Positions 20,060-31,616 of a stretch of 64,000 nucleotides of DNA are shown here, piece by piece. The position numbers were made by a program, and so were the translations under genes. Below the pieces are notes generated by a model that was given only the letters and a program-made list of their open reading frames with translations, made no database searches and was not told where the DNA came from. Every line of letters begins with the position of its first letter. Position 1 is the stretch's first letter. This stretch comes from Mycobacterium sp. SM1. Lineage in GTDB: Bacteria > Actinomycetota > Actinomycetes > Mycobacteriales > Mycobacteriaceae. The stretch is taken from assembly GCF_018361265.1 (NCBI RefSeq), contig NZ_JAFLNH010000001.1:620001-684000 (forward strand), read 5' to 3'.

Positions 20060-21049
20060 TCAGATCAGGCCGAGCTTTCTGACCGCGTCACGCTCATCGG
20101 CGAGCTCTGCGGTCGAGGTGTCGATGCGCGCGCGGGAGAACTCGTCGATGTGCAGGCCCTGAACAATTGACCAATTGCCATGCTTTGTGGTCACCGGAAA
20201 AGAACAGATCAGGCCCTCCGGCACGCCGTAGGAGCCGTCGGAGACAACCGACATCGAGACCCAGTCACCATCCGGCGTGCCCAACAGCCAGTCTCGGGCG
20301 GCATCAAGGGTGGCCGACGCGGCCGAAGCCGCCGAGGACGCGCCCCGCGCCTCGATGATCGCCGCGCCGCGCTTGGCGACCGTCGGGATGAAGCAGTTCT
20401 CGATCCAGTCCTGGTCGTTGACCACTTCGGCGGCGTTTTTGCCGCCGATCTCGGCGTGGAACACGTCGGGGTATTGGGTGTTCGAGTGGTTGCCCCAGAT
20501 CGTCATTTTCTTGATGTCCGTCACCGCGGCGCGGGTCTTTTTGGCCAGCTGAGCGATCGCCCGGTTGTGGTCGAGACGGCTCAGCGCGGCGAACCGCTCG
20601 CGCGGGATATCCGGGGCGTTGGTCATTGCGATCAGCGCGTTGGTGTTCGCAGGGTTGCCGGTGACGAGAACACGGACGTCGTCGGCGGCGACCTCACTTA
20701 ATGCCTTGCCCTGGGCGGTGAAGATGGCGCCGTTGGCCTCGAGCAGGTCGCTGCGCTCCATCCCCGGCCCCCGAGGACGAGCGCCCACGAGCAGGGCCAG
20801 GTTCGCCCCGTCGAAGATCTTGGCCGGGTCCGCTCCGATCTCCATGTCGACCAGCAGCGGAAACGCGCAGTCATCGAGTTCCATCACGGTTCCCTCGAGC
20901 GCCTTTAACGCGGGCTCGATTTCCAGCAGACGCAGCTGAATCGGGCGATCGGCACCGAGCAGCGCACCGCTTGCCAGACGGAACAGCAAGCTGTAACCGA
21001 TCTGGCCGGCGGCGCCGGTGACAGCGACCTTGAGGGCAGGTGTGCTCAC
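20060..21049 (-). CDS. mdh: malate dehydrogenase
   Basis: 329 residues, the same length as Rv1240. N-terminal NAD motif [18 protein letters not shown]; substrate Arg in [15 protein letters not shown]; catalytic region [30 protein letters not shown] with the active His. It oxidises malate to oxaloacetate in the TCA cycle. It is probably cotranscribed with the malic enzyme, 193 bp downstream. Divergent from corA with about 190 bp between the starts. Confidence 0.97.
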   Translation of the reverse strand: MSTPALKVAVTGAAGQIGYSLLFRLASGALLGADRPIQLRLLEIEPALKALEGTVMELDDCAFPLLVDMEIGADPAKIFDGANLALLVGARPRGPGMERSDLLEANGAIFTAQGKALSEVAADDVRVLVTGNPANTNALIAMTNAPDIPRERFAALSRLDHNRAIAQLAKKTRAAVTDIKKMTIWGNHSNTQYPDVFHAEIGGKNAAEVVNDQDWIENCFIPTVAKRGAAIIEARGASSAASAASATLDAARDWLLGTPDGDWVSMSVVSDGSYGVPEGLICSFPVTTKHGNWSIVQGLHIDEFSRARIDTSTAELADERDAVRKLGLI

Positions 21050-21237
21050 GTCGGCTACTCCTTATGCAGAGTTGGTTTCCGGTCGAAAGTAGCGCACCCG
21101 CTTCGGGCCGACACCGCCCGGCCCAGACAGTGCGTGGCCGCCCCGGTCACCCTGAGCGGGCGGCGTCCGGTGCGACGGCGGGACGCGTAGCATTGAGCGC
21201 GGCCCGTTCGGACCTGCGATGCGACGGGAGAGTGTCT

Positions 21238-22341
21238 ATGCCATCGTTTCGCGCCTTGTCCCCATCACGTCGACCGGTGGCGCGGACGAAGGTCGCTGAG
21301 CCGGGACCCCAACTCGTTTCGGTTCCTGTTACGCACGCCATGGTGGATTGCGGCGTTTACGTCGACGGAACACGCCTGCCGGGCACGTACACGCACGCGG
21401 ACGCCCTGGCCAAAGTGCGTGAGATCAAACAGGCCGGCCGGGACGCGTTTGCGTGGATCGGCCTGCACCAGCCCGACGAGCGTCAGATGCAGGAAGTGGC
21501 CGAGGTGTTCGGGTTGCATCCGCTGAGCGTCGAAGACGCCGTGCATGCTCATCAACGACCCAAACTGGAGCGCTATGACGAAACCCTGGTCCTGGTGCTG
21601 AAAACCGTCAACTACGTTCCACACGACTCGGTGGTGCTGGCCCGGGAGATCGTCGAGACCGGCGAGATCATGATCTTCGTCGGCAAAGACTTCGTGGTCA
21701 CCGTCCGCCATGGTGAGCATGGAGGGCTCTCCGAGGTGCGCAAGCGGATGGACTCCGACCCGGAGCAGATGCGGCTGGGACCTTACGCCGTGATGCACGC
21801 CATCGCCGATCACGTGGTGGACCACTACCTTGAAGTCACCAACCTGATGGCGAGGGATGTCGACGTCATCGAGGAAGTGGCGTTTACGCCCGGCCACCGG
21901 ACCGACGTCGAGCCGATCTACTTGCTCAAACGCGAAGTGGTTGAATTGCGCCGCTGCGTGAACCCGCTGTCGGTACCGTTTCAGCGGATGCAATCAGAGC
22001 ACAAAGATCTGATCTCCAAGGAGGTGCGGCGTTATCTGCGTGACGTCGCAGACCATCACTCGGAGGTCGCGGAACAGATTGCCAGCTACGACGAGATGCT
22101 CAGTTCGCTGGTGCAGGCAGCGCTTGCGCGGGTCGGCATGCAGCAGAACAACGATATGCGCAAGATGGCGGCCTGGGCGGGAATTCTGGCGGTGCCCACG
22201 ATGATCGCCGCTATCTACGGTATGAACTTTGACTTCATGCCAGAGTTGAGCTGGAAGTGGGGTTATCCAGCGGTCCTTGCAGTGATGGCCGGTGCGTGCC
22301 TGGTGCTATACCGCAATTTCCGGCACAGAAATTGGCTCTAA
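21238..22341 (+). CDS. corA: CorA magnesium/cobalt transporter
   Basis: 367 residues, near the 366 of Rv1239c. ATG at 21238 is preferred; the frame upstream to 21040 overlaps the mdh start and is not conserved in character. A large cytoplasmic domain is followed by two C-terminal helices separated by the diagnostic YGMNFDFMPE loop (GMN at 328-330). It forms a pentameric Mg2+ channel. Confidence 0.96.
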   Translation: MPSFRALSPSRRPVARTKVAEPGPQLVSVPVTHAMVDCGVYVDGTRLPGTYTHADALAKVREIKQAGRDAFAWIGLHQPDERQMQEVAEVFGLHPLSVEDAVHAHQRPKLERYDETLVLVLKTVNYVPHDSVVLAREIVETGEIMIFVGKDFVVTVRHGEHGGLSEVRKRMDSDPEQMRLGPYAVMHAIADHVVDHYLEVTNLMARDVDVIEEVAFTPGHRTDVEPIYLLKREVVELRRCVNPLSVPFQRMQSEHKDLISKEVRRYLRDVADHHSEVAEQIASYDEMLSSLVQAALARVGMQQNNDMRKMAAWAGILAVPTMIAAIYGMNFDFMPELSWKWGYPAVLAVMAGACLVLYRNFRHRNWL

Positions 22342-22371
22342 CGCTAGCCGTGATCAATAGGGCTGCACCGC

Positions 22372-22401
22372 CATGCACTCACCGTGGGGCATGCACTCAC
22401 C
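22372..22401. repeat. 12-bp direct repeat downstream of corA
   Basis: CATGCACTCACC at 22372-22383 and 22390-22401 (18-bp period) in the 157-bp gap between the convergent corA and sugC genes. Function unknown. Confidence 0.6.
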
Positions 22402-22498
22402 ATAGCGTGGCGAGCAGCCCGGCAGCAGGCCGCAAGTATCACTGGCCGCAGTCGGTGACGCTTCGAGCCCGCTCTGACCGGGCCAGGACCGCTGTCAC

Positions 22499-23674
22499 CT
22501 AGGTGGCCGGCGGTGGAATGGTGAGGTTGATACCGGAGTCAGCGTCAAACACGGCCAGCTTTAGCGTGTCACATGCTAATTCGATTGACTGTTGTTTGAC
22601 CGCCTTCGATTCCGGCGGTACCCGTGCTACGAACTGGCATTCTTCCCAGCCTGATTCAGCGGCCAACTCGTCCAACTGGGCTGCGTGCACATCACAACCA
22701 GCCACGTTGAAGTACAGGTATTTGTCGGAGCCAACTGATTCGACCATGTCGACTTTCACCTCGAATACCAGCGCCTTCAGACGTTGGTAGGCGTCGATCA
22801 GCGCGGCGTCGTAAAGGTGCTCCGGGCGTACCCCGACGATGACATGCTCTGGGACCGGATGCTGTGTGATCACGTCGTAGACGGGTTGGGTGAGCGTCAC
22901 CTCGCCGAATGGCAAGACCAGCCCGGTCGGCGTGAGCACGGCTGGGAAGAAATTCATCGCCGGCGAGCCGATGAAACCGGCGACAAAAAGGTTCGCGGGG
23001 CGCTCGTAAAGCTCTTCGGGAGTTCCGATTTGCTGCGCAACACCGGCATGCATCACAACCACGCGGTCGCCCAGCGTCATGGCCTCGGTCTGGTCATGGG
23101 TCACGTAGACGGTGGTGGTGCCCAGTCTCCGCTGTAGCCGCGCAATCTCGCTGCGCATCTGAACGCGCAGTTGGGCGTCTAGGTTTGACAACGGCTCATC
23201 CATCAGGAATGCCTTGGGATGACGCACGATTGCCCGGCCCATTGCCACCCGCTGGCGCTGTCCACCCGACAACTGCGACGGCTTGCGATCTAACAAATCC
23301 GTCAAGTCCAGAATTCGGGCAGTCTCCTCGACCTTCTCCGCAATCTCGGTCTTCTTCATTTTCGCCAGGGTCAAGGGAAACGCGATGTTCTGCCGCACCG
23401 TCATATGCGGATAAAGTGCGTATGACTGGAACACCATAGCGATATCACGATCCTTGGGAGCCTTCTCGTTCATCCGCTCGCCGCCGATACGCAACTCCCC
23501 TGACGAGATATCCTCCAGTCCAGCAATCATATTCAGTGTTGTAGTCTTGCCGCAGCCGGAAGGTCCAACCAGAATGACGAACTCACCATCTGCGATGGTA
23601 ATGCTCAGCTCCTTCACGGCCGTCGCACCATCGGGGTACCTCTTGGTAACCCTGTCCAACACGATTTCAGCCAT
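22499..23674 (-). CDS. sugC: trehalose ABC importer ATPase SugC
   Basis: 391 residues, near the 393 of Rv1238. Walker [10 protein letters not shown] (about 37-45), signature [15 protein letters not shown], Walker [13 protein letters not shown]-loop VTHDQTEAM. The C-terminal MalK-type regulatory domain has [12 protein letters not shown]. It powers LpqY-SugABC, which recovers trehalose released during mycolate transfer. It is the last gene of the operon, 4 nt after sugB. Confidence 0.96.
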   Translation of the reverse strand: MAEIVLDRVTKRYPDGATAVKELSITIADGEFVILVGPSGCGKTTTLNMIAGLEDISSGELRIGGERMNEKAPKDRDIAMVFQSYALYPHMTVRQNIAFPLTLAKMKKTEIAEKVEETARILDLTDLLDRKPSQLSGGQRQRVAMGRAIVRHPKAFLMDEPLSNLDAQLRVQMRSEIARLQRRLGTTTVYVTHDQTEAMTLGDRVVVMHAGVAQQIGTPEELYERPANLFVAGFIGSPAMNFFPAVLTPTGLVLPFGEVTLTQPVYDVITQHPVPEHVIVGVRPEHLYDAALIDAYQRLKALVFEVKVDMVESVGSDKYLYFNVAGCDVHAAQLDELAAESGWEECQFVARVPPESKAVKQQSIELACDTLKLAVFDADSGINLTIPPPAT

Positions 23675-23678
23675 CGAG

Positions 23679-24515
23679 CTATCCCTTCACAGCACCGGAT
23701 GTCAATCCGGCAACGATCCGTCGATGGAAAATCAAAACAAAAACAATAATAGGGACTGTGATCACGATCGCACCAGCGGCGATCGATCCGGTTGGCTCCT
23801 CAAATTGCGAACTACCGGGGAAGTTGACAATTGCCACCGGCGCGGTGATCGAGGCCCTGGTGGCCGTCAACGACAGTGCGAGTAGCAGATCGTTCCAGGC
23901 GAAGATGAATACCAAAACAGCGGCGGTCACAATCCCGGGCGCGGCTAGCGGGGCGATCACCTTACGGAAGGCCTGTCCCGAGGTGGCGCCGTCCATCTTC
24001 GCCGCCTTCTCCAGATCCCACGGGATCTCCCGAAAGAACGTCGACAACGTGTAGATAGCAAGCGGCAATGCAAAGGTGATGTAGGGGATGATCAGCCCTG
24101 GCCACGTATTGAACAGGCCGACCGCTCGCTCGATGTTGAACAGTGGTGTGACAAGGGAGATTTGGGGAAACATGGCGATCAAAAGGGCGGTGCTGATCAG
24201 CAGCCTTTTGCCGGGAAAGCTCAACCGCGCCACCGCGTACCCCGTCATTGCCCCGATTATCACTGCGACCGCGGTGGTGATCAGGCCTATTCCGATCGAG
24301 TTGATCAGCGCTGACGTGAAAAAGTTTCCCCGGAAGATCGCGCGATAGTTATCGAAGGTTACCGACGATGGAATCAGCTTGCCGTCCTTAACCGTTGAAG
24401 TCGGCTTGAGCGAAAGTGACAGGATCCATAACACCGGGACCACGGCGTAGAGCACCACCAGGGCGTCGATGACCATCCAGCCGACGGCACGCCGGGTGCC
24501 GATCCGCTCACTCAT
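23679..24515 (-). CDS. sugB: trehalose ABC importer permease SugB
   Basis: 278 residues, close to Rv1237. Six predicted membrane helices. The MalG-type EAA loop [20 protein letters not shown] contacts SugC. The gene starts 26 nt after sugA. It pairs with SugA to form the channel. Confidence 0.95.
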   Translation of the reverse strand: MSERIGTRRAVGWMVIDALVVLYAVVPVLWILSLSLKPTSTVKDGKLIPSSVTFDNYRAIFRGNFFTSALINSIGIGLITTAVAVIIGAMTGYAVARLSFPGKRLLISTALLIAMFPQISLVTPLFNIERAVGLFNTWPGLIIPYITFALPLAIYTLSTFFREIPWDLEKAAKMDGATSGQAFRKVIAPLAAPGIVTAAVLVFIFAWNDLLLALSLTATRASITAPVAIVNFPGSSQFEEPTGSIAAGAIVITVPIIVFVLIFHRRIVAGLTSGAVKG

Positions 24516-24541
24516 GACCTGGCCCTCTCATTGTCAACAGC

Positions 24542-26976
<2,435 letters not shown>

Positions 26977-27034
26977 CTAGGAGCTCCTGGACGCTCGGCG
27001 GCGCAGCCCACAAAGTCGCGGTGAGCCGGCTCGG

Positions 27035-27565
27035 CTAGATTGCCAGGCGCGCCAGCAAATCCCGGGCCCTTTCAGCAGTCTGCGGATCGCAAAGCACGTC
27101 ATAGCGGCCGGCGACCAATTGCATCGTTGAACTGAAATCCCTTGTGCCGCGGGCCATTGCATAGGGAACCGCGGAGGTGATCAACCCGAAGAACACGCCC
27201 GCGATAAGACCTGTCGCCAATGCGGCCCACGGGTTAGGGCTAAAGAAACCAAGCACCAATCCGATGAAAAGACCCAGCCAGGCGCCGCTGAGCACACCGC
27301 CCCCAAGCACTTTGGGCCAGGTCAGCCGACCGGTGACCCGTTCGACCTGCATGAGGTCGACGCCAACGATCGTCACCTGCTGCACCGGGAACTGCTGCTC
27401 GGATAGGTAGTCTACGGCGCGTTGCGCCTCCGCATAGGTGGGATAGGACCCAACGGGCCAGCCCCTCGGCGGGGTCGGCAACGCAGGGGTAGCACGACGC
27501 CGGCCCGCGGCCGAGGGGCCGGGTCGTACGCCGGGAACCTGTCCGGGCTGAAATGGGCTGGTCAT
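27035..27565 (-). CDS. membrane protein of the general-stress 17M-like family (Rv1234-like)
   Basis: 176 residues. A Pro-rich N-terminus is followed by a small alpha/beta domain (GSYPTYAEAQRAVDYLSEQQ, VTIVGVDL) typical of general-stress 17M-like proteins, then two glycine-rich membrane helices (LSGAWLGLFIGLVLGF; ALATGLIAGVFFGL) and a C-terminal RYDVLCDPQTAERARDLL. The function is unknown. It is upstream of lpqY, same strand, 169 bp apart, and divergent from the Rv1233c-like gene. Confidence 0.85.
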   Translation of the reverse strand: MTSPFQPGQVPGVRPGPSAAGRRRATPALPTPPRGWPVGSYPTYAEAQRAVDYLSEQQFPVQQVTIVGVDLMQVERVTGRLTWPKVLGGGVLSGAWLGLFIGLVLGFFSPNPWAALATGLIAGVFFGLITSAVPYAMARGTRDFSSTMQLVAGRYDVLCDPQTAERARDLLARLAI

Positions 27566-27743
27566 AGCTCTCCATTCTGCTCTGCGCTGGCCAGTGATTC
27601 ATACCCAGGCCGTCTTCTGCGGTCAGGTAAGTTTGCCAGTTGCCGGCACGGCCCGAACTGAAATTGCGCAGCCCTCAGCTTGCCCTTGGCTCGCAAGCCG
27701 GGCTACCTCACGAGGTCTGCCCCCTACGGTCTAGGTTGAACGC

Positions 27744-28340
27744 ATGACAATTCCCGGCGGCAACTCCGGCGAGGAAACGCACAACGAAGCCAATGCCCCG
27801 CCAGCCGAGCCGACCGATACGCGACCCGGTCACAGCCCTTCATCCGCACCCTCGGGGATGCAGCCTCCGCCGACCTCCCCGCCCAGTGCCCATCCTCCAC
27901 CGCCCTATCCGCCGCCGGCGTGCCCCGCCGTCTATCCGCCGCCCGGCGCCTACCCGCCGCCGGGATATCAATATCTGGAGCCGTCAGGTGATCGCGGGTC
28001 GCCATACCCGCCCGGGCCACCGGGCTACGGTACGCCTTATCCGCCCGGCTACGGCGAGCCCTATCCGGCGCCGGACTACCCGGGAGGCTACGGGCAGCCA
28101 TCGTCACCCGGCACGAACAAGCTGGCCATCGCCGCGCTCGTCGCCTCGTGCCTTGGCCTGATTTGCGGGCTGGGCTCGATCCTCGGTGTCGTGCTGGGCA
28201 CGGTCGCCCTCAACCAGATCAAGCACACTCGTCAGCAAGGCTCCGGGCTGGCGGTGGCCGGCATCATCGTGGGTATCGCCACCCTGGTGGTCTTTATGAT
28301 CTACCTGATCTACGCGCGCCACCACATCGGGGCCAGCTAG
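27744..28340 (+). CDS. Pro/Tyr-rich membrane protein with DUF4190-type C-terminus (Rv1233c-like)
   Basis: 198 residues, equal in length to Rv1233c. Residues 1-115 are Pro, Tyr and Gly repeats (PPGAYPPPGYQYLEPSG and similar). The rest is a two-helix domain with KLAIAALVASCLGLICGLGS and a GLAVAGIIVGIATL segment, as in DUF4190 proteins. Probably envelope-associated; function unknown. Confidence 0.86.
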   Translation: MTIPGGNSGEETHNEANAPPAEPTDTRPGHSPSSAPSGMQPPPTSPPSAHPPPPYPPPACPAVYPPPGAYPPPGYQYLEPSGDRGSPYPPGPPGYGTPYPPGYGEPYPAPDYPGGYGQPSSPGTNKLAIAALVASCLGLICGLGSILGVVLGTVALNQIKHTRQQGSGLAVAGIIVGIATLVVFMIYLIYARHHIGAS

Positions 28341-28719
28341 CCCAGGCGCTGCCGACCTGCGCCGGTACCACGGGACACGACCCGCCCGGTGGTGCGAAGG
28401 GGCCGAAATGACCAGCATGCCAGCAGCCGGTTCCAGTCCCAATGACCCGACCCGGCTTGCTGCTGGCCGCGGCGATCTTTTCTTTTTGGTTTTCTTTCTG
28501 TTTGCGCTGTTTGCGCCGAGCGAGCAGCGGCCCGCGCCCGTCGAGCCGTCGCGGGTGAAAGGTTGTCCGCAGCTGCTGCAGCAGTGCGATGGACGGTGAA
28601 CGGTTGAGGTAGCGAACGCCGTTCACGAACTTCTGCCCGGCTCGGTGGGGGTGGATTTCGGCGTAGAATTCAATTAAGCGAATGCTTCGACCTGGCGACA
28701 GGGAAGGTGGCGATTCGCG
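28341..28719. other. 379-bp gap with a T-rich tract
   Basis: Between the Rv1233c-like gene and the GAF regulator. A 63-codon frame at 28408-28599 contains a strongly hydrophobic run (LFFLVFFLFALFAP) encoded by an unusually T-rich tract around 28480-28520. It could be a small membrane peptide or a remnant. A TAGAAT at 28664-28669, about 50 nt before the regulator start, could serve as a -10 box. Neither is secure. Confidence 0.3.
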
Positions 28720-29907
28720 ATGACCGAGGTTTCGAGCGCCGATGCGCTTCGCCCCGAGATTGCGATGTCGTGGCGACGGTCGATGCTTAGTGGCGTCAAA
28801 CCGGACGCGCCGTTGAATCCCGAGCCAGCCGACGTCGAAAGCGACTCTCAGCTACTGCGATCCGCCCGCCCGGTCCTCGACGAAATGGGCGATCAGATCG
28901 CCGGCACGGGCGTGTGCCTTCTTCTCACCGACCGTGAGTGCCGGTTGGTACACCGGGTCTTTGACAGCTCGCAGGTGCAACGGCGAATGGAGCGGTTCGG
29001 CATCCTTCAAGGGTCACTTTTCAGCGAGGACGCGGTAGGCACCAGCGCATTAGGCACACCCGCCGAAGTGCGACACGCCGTCACCGTAAACGGAACCGAG
29101 CACTACGCCGAGCAACTAAAGAGCCTAAGCTGCTACGGGCATCCGGTCATTCACCCGGTGACGCGGCGATTCGAGGGAATACTCGACCTAACGGTCGAGG
29201 CCCCCGAGATGAACCCACTAGTCGTGCCCTTCATCAATCGGGCCGTCCACGATATCGAGCATCGGCTGATCGCCGGCGCCCGCGACTCCCAGCGGCGGCT
29301 GATGGAAGCGTTTCAGAGCGTCCCGCAGCAACCCGACGTCGCCGTCGCGGCCGTGGGTGCTGACATGCAGCTGAGCAACCAACTCGCACTCGATCTGCTC
29401 GACTCCAGCGATCACGCTAAGCTACGAGCTGTCGCCGCCGGCCTGCGGCCAGGGCAGGTCCGGAGACTGGACCTCGAACTCTCCAGCGGCGAACCGGTCA
29501 GCGTCGAGGCGCGATCGGTAGCCGGGACTGACGGCGGCGCCGTGTTCCTGGTCCGGCCTGCACGCAGGCCGGCCAGGCCATCGATATACAGCACCCCTGA
29601 GGCTGTCTCGGCCCACGGGCGATGGTTGAAGCAGTTAGGTGCCGCCGTTGTGACACGCCGCAACAAAGCCGCACGCCGACGCGGGCAGACCCTTTACCGG
29701 ATCACCGATCGCCTGCATGAGGGCCGAACAGCATGCGTGCCGGGTGATCAGATTGCCACAACGGTGTCTTCCTGGCTGGCCGAGCTAGGGGTGCACAGCC
29801 CATTGGTGGAGGATCTTGCCGGGGCCGTGATGACTGCCGACTGGTCCGCCGCTTACCGTGTCGCCGACTTATTGGCGGTGTCCGTGGAAGTTGCCGCGAC
29901 CGGATAA
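28720..29907 (+). CDS. GAF-domain regulator related to AcoR N-terminus, no AAA domain
   Basis: 395 residues. It begins LRPEIAMSWRRSMLSGVKPD, the typical opening of AcoR-type activators, followed by a GAF domain (about 50-170: GTGVCLLLTDRECRLVH, SEDAVGTSALGTPAEVRHAV, GHPVIHPVTRRFEGILDLT). The sigma-54 AAA+ domain and a Fis-type HTH are missing. A basic segment (VVTRRNKAARRRGQTLYRITDRL, about 310-335) could bind nucleic acid. It sits where H37Rv has Rv1232c and Rv1231c, which are absent. It probably senses a small molecule; ligand and targets are unknown. Confidence 0.8.
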   Translation: MTEVSSADALRPEIAMSWRRSMLSGVKPDAPLNPEPADVESDSQLLRSARPVLDEMGDQIAGTGVCLLLTDRECRLVHRVFDSSQVQRRMERFGILQGSLFSEDAVGTSALGTPAEVRHAVTVNGTEHYAEQLKSLSCYGHPVIHPVTRRFEGILDLTVEAPEMNPLVVPFINRAVHDIEHRLIAGARDSQRRLMEAFQSVPQQPDVAVAAVGADMQLSNQLALDLLDSSDHAKLRAVAAGLRPGQVRRLDLELSSGEPVSVEARSVAGTDGGAVFLVRPARRPARPSIYSTPEAVSAHGRWLKQLGAAVVTRRNKAARRRGQTLYRITDRLHEGRTACVPGDQIATTVSSWLAELGVHSPLVEDLAGAVMTADWSAAYRVADLLAVSVEVAATG

Positions 29908-29937
29908 CACCGGAACGACGGTCCCTCCGGCGAATGC

Positions 29938-30043
29938 CCCGGCTCCTCCTCCCGCCGCTTCACGGCAGGCATCGTCGCCGGGCAGGACCCGATAGCCCGG
30001 CTCCTCCTCCCGCCGCTTCACGGCAGGCATCGTCGCCGGGCAG
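29938..30043. repeat. 48-bp direct repeat, two copies (MIRU-like)
   Basis: Identical 48-bp copies at 29938-29985 and 29996-30043, separated by 10 bp (58-bp period), between the GAF regulator and the transglycosylase. On the minus strand the unit reads GGCGACGATGCCTGCCGTGA and continues to GGGAGGAGGAGCCGGG, resembling MIRU sequences. Confidence 0.88.
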
Positions 30044-30148
30044 ACTCGCCATTGTTGCCACTGCAGTCACCAGAGTTATGTATGGTGACCTAGTTCACCA
30101 AACCAAAAACGTGGTTACTCGACAGATCGGATTTTTAAGGACGGGCGA

Positions 30149-31510
30149 GTGCGCATAGGGGGATGCTGGGGTGCACACCCGGCCCTGACCAAGATCTGGC
30201 AGCGAATACAGCGCGCGAGGCAGATGCCGGTGCGCGTTAAGCGTGTGGTGTCCCCGCTATGGCCACGGATAGTCCGCGTGACGCAGAGGCCCATGTTCGG
30301 TGTGGCGATGATCATCCCGCTGGTATTCGCCGGTGCTGTCGGCGCCACAGCTCCCCGATTTCACACGAGGGGCCCCGGCGTTCGCGGCGCGACGATCACA
30401 CCGGTAGCCGCGATCGCCGCGACTGCCAGCGACCCGTCGGGCCCGGCCGTCATCGCAGTTAACCGTCCCCTGAGCCGCTTTCACTTCGCTGCACCCACCA
30501 TCTCTGCCCCACCGCCGGTGGCGGTGAGCTCGCCAGGTGCGCTCGGCATCCCGGTAATGGCGCTGGCCGCGTACCGCAATGCTGAGCGAATAATGGCCGC
30601 CTCCGACCCATCTTGCGGGATCGGTTGGAGTCTGCTCGCCGGGATTGGGCGGATCGAGTCCATGCATGCTAACGGCGGCGCCACCGATGCGCGCGGTACC
30701 GCGATCCGGCCGATCTACGGGCCCGCGTTAGATGGCACGCTGCCCGGAAATGCGATCATCGTCCAGGGCAACATCGGCGGTCGAACCGTCTATGCGCGCG
30801 CGATGGGCCCGATGCAGTTCTTGCCCGGCACTTGGGCGCGGTACGCTGCCGACGGCGACGGCGACGGCGTCGCCGACCCGCAAAACCTGTTCGATGCCAC
30901 GCTGGCCGCCGCACGCTACCTATGCAGCGGCGGGCTTAACCTGCGAGACCCGTCGCACGTGATGGCCGCGATCTTGCGCTACAACAACTCGATGCCCTAT
31001 GCCCAAAACGTTCTGGGCTGGGCCGCGGCCTATGCGACCGGTGTGGTCCCGGTCGACCTGCCACCGCTGATCGGGCCGGTACCACCGCTAGGTGACCTGC
31101 ACCTGGAGAACCCGGAGGGGCTCGGACCGGCGCTGCCGCTCAACATCCACGGCCTGCCGGCCACCGACCCCATGGTGCGGATGCCGCTGATCGACCTGGG
31201 TCCATCCACGGTCGTTAGCCAGTCGCCGATGTGGCCGTGGCTGCCGCGCCCCACACAGACACCGTCGTGCACGCTGATCTGCATCGAGTCACAAGACCCG
31301 CCGCCCATGCCCCCAGCCGAGGGGCCATCACCGGCGGCCAGCCCTCCGCCGGAGGCGCCGCCGCCAGCGGCATCGCCGGCGCCAAATCCTCCAGCGGCGC
31401 TGACGGGCCCCGCAGGGTCGTCGTCAACGTCGTCCGCTGGCGCAACACCGCGTGCACAAATGGCCGTCCCGCCGGCCGAACAATCGCCCGGGTCGCAGAC
31501 TCCCGGGTAA
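30149..31510 (+). CDS. secreted lytic transglycosylase-like protein (Rv1230c-like)
   Basis: 453 residues from GTG 30149. A basic N-terminus, a membrane helix (MFGVAMIIPLVFAGAVGA, about 50-67), then an SLT-type domain: GIGWSLLAGIGRIESMHAN with the presumed catalytic Glu near 170, GPMQFLPGTWARYAADGDGD, and LFDATLAAARYLCSGG. The last 80 residues are Pro/Ala/Ser-rich. It should cleave peptidoglycan in the periplasm. It is about 40 residues longer than Rv1230c. The leader holds the 48-bp repeat. Confidence 0.87.
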   Translation: MRIGGCWGAHPALTKIWQRIQRARQMPVRVKRVVSPLWPRIVRVTQRPMFGVAMIIPLVFAGAVGATAPRFHTRGPGVRGATITPVAAIAATASDPSGPAVIAVNRPLSRFHFAAPTISAPPPVAVSSPGALGIPVMALAAYRNAERIMAASDPSCGIGWSLLAGIGRIESMHANGGATDARGTAIRPIYGPALDGTLPGNAIIVQGNIGGRTVYARAMGPMQFLPGTWARYAADGDGDGVADPQNLFDATLAAARYLCSGGLNLRDPSHVMAAILRYNNSMPYAQNVLGWAAAYATGVVPVDLPPLIGPVPPLGDLHLENPEGLGPALPLNIHGLPATDPMVRMPLIDLGPSTVVSQSPMWPWLPRPTQTPSCTLICIESQDPPPMPPAEGPSPAASPPPEAPPPAASPAPNPPAALTGPAGSSSTSSAGATPRAQMAVPPAEQSPGSQTPG

Positions 31511-31616
31511 GGTGGCCACAAAGAGAGCGGGCCGCCGTCGATACCCGTTCCGAGAACGGGACGCACCCGGGCCGCCCAACTGAACAGCTCGCAGACGCGG
31601 CCGCCTACACTCGGTA

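Noticed and set aside
30044..30148. c-di-AMP riboswitch upstream of the transglycosylase
   Set aside because: Such switches control some cell-wall hydrolases, but the conserved core was not recognisable; only an imperfect GGTGA/TCACC repeat is seen.
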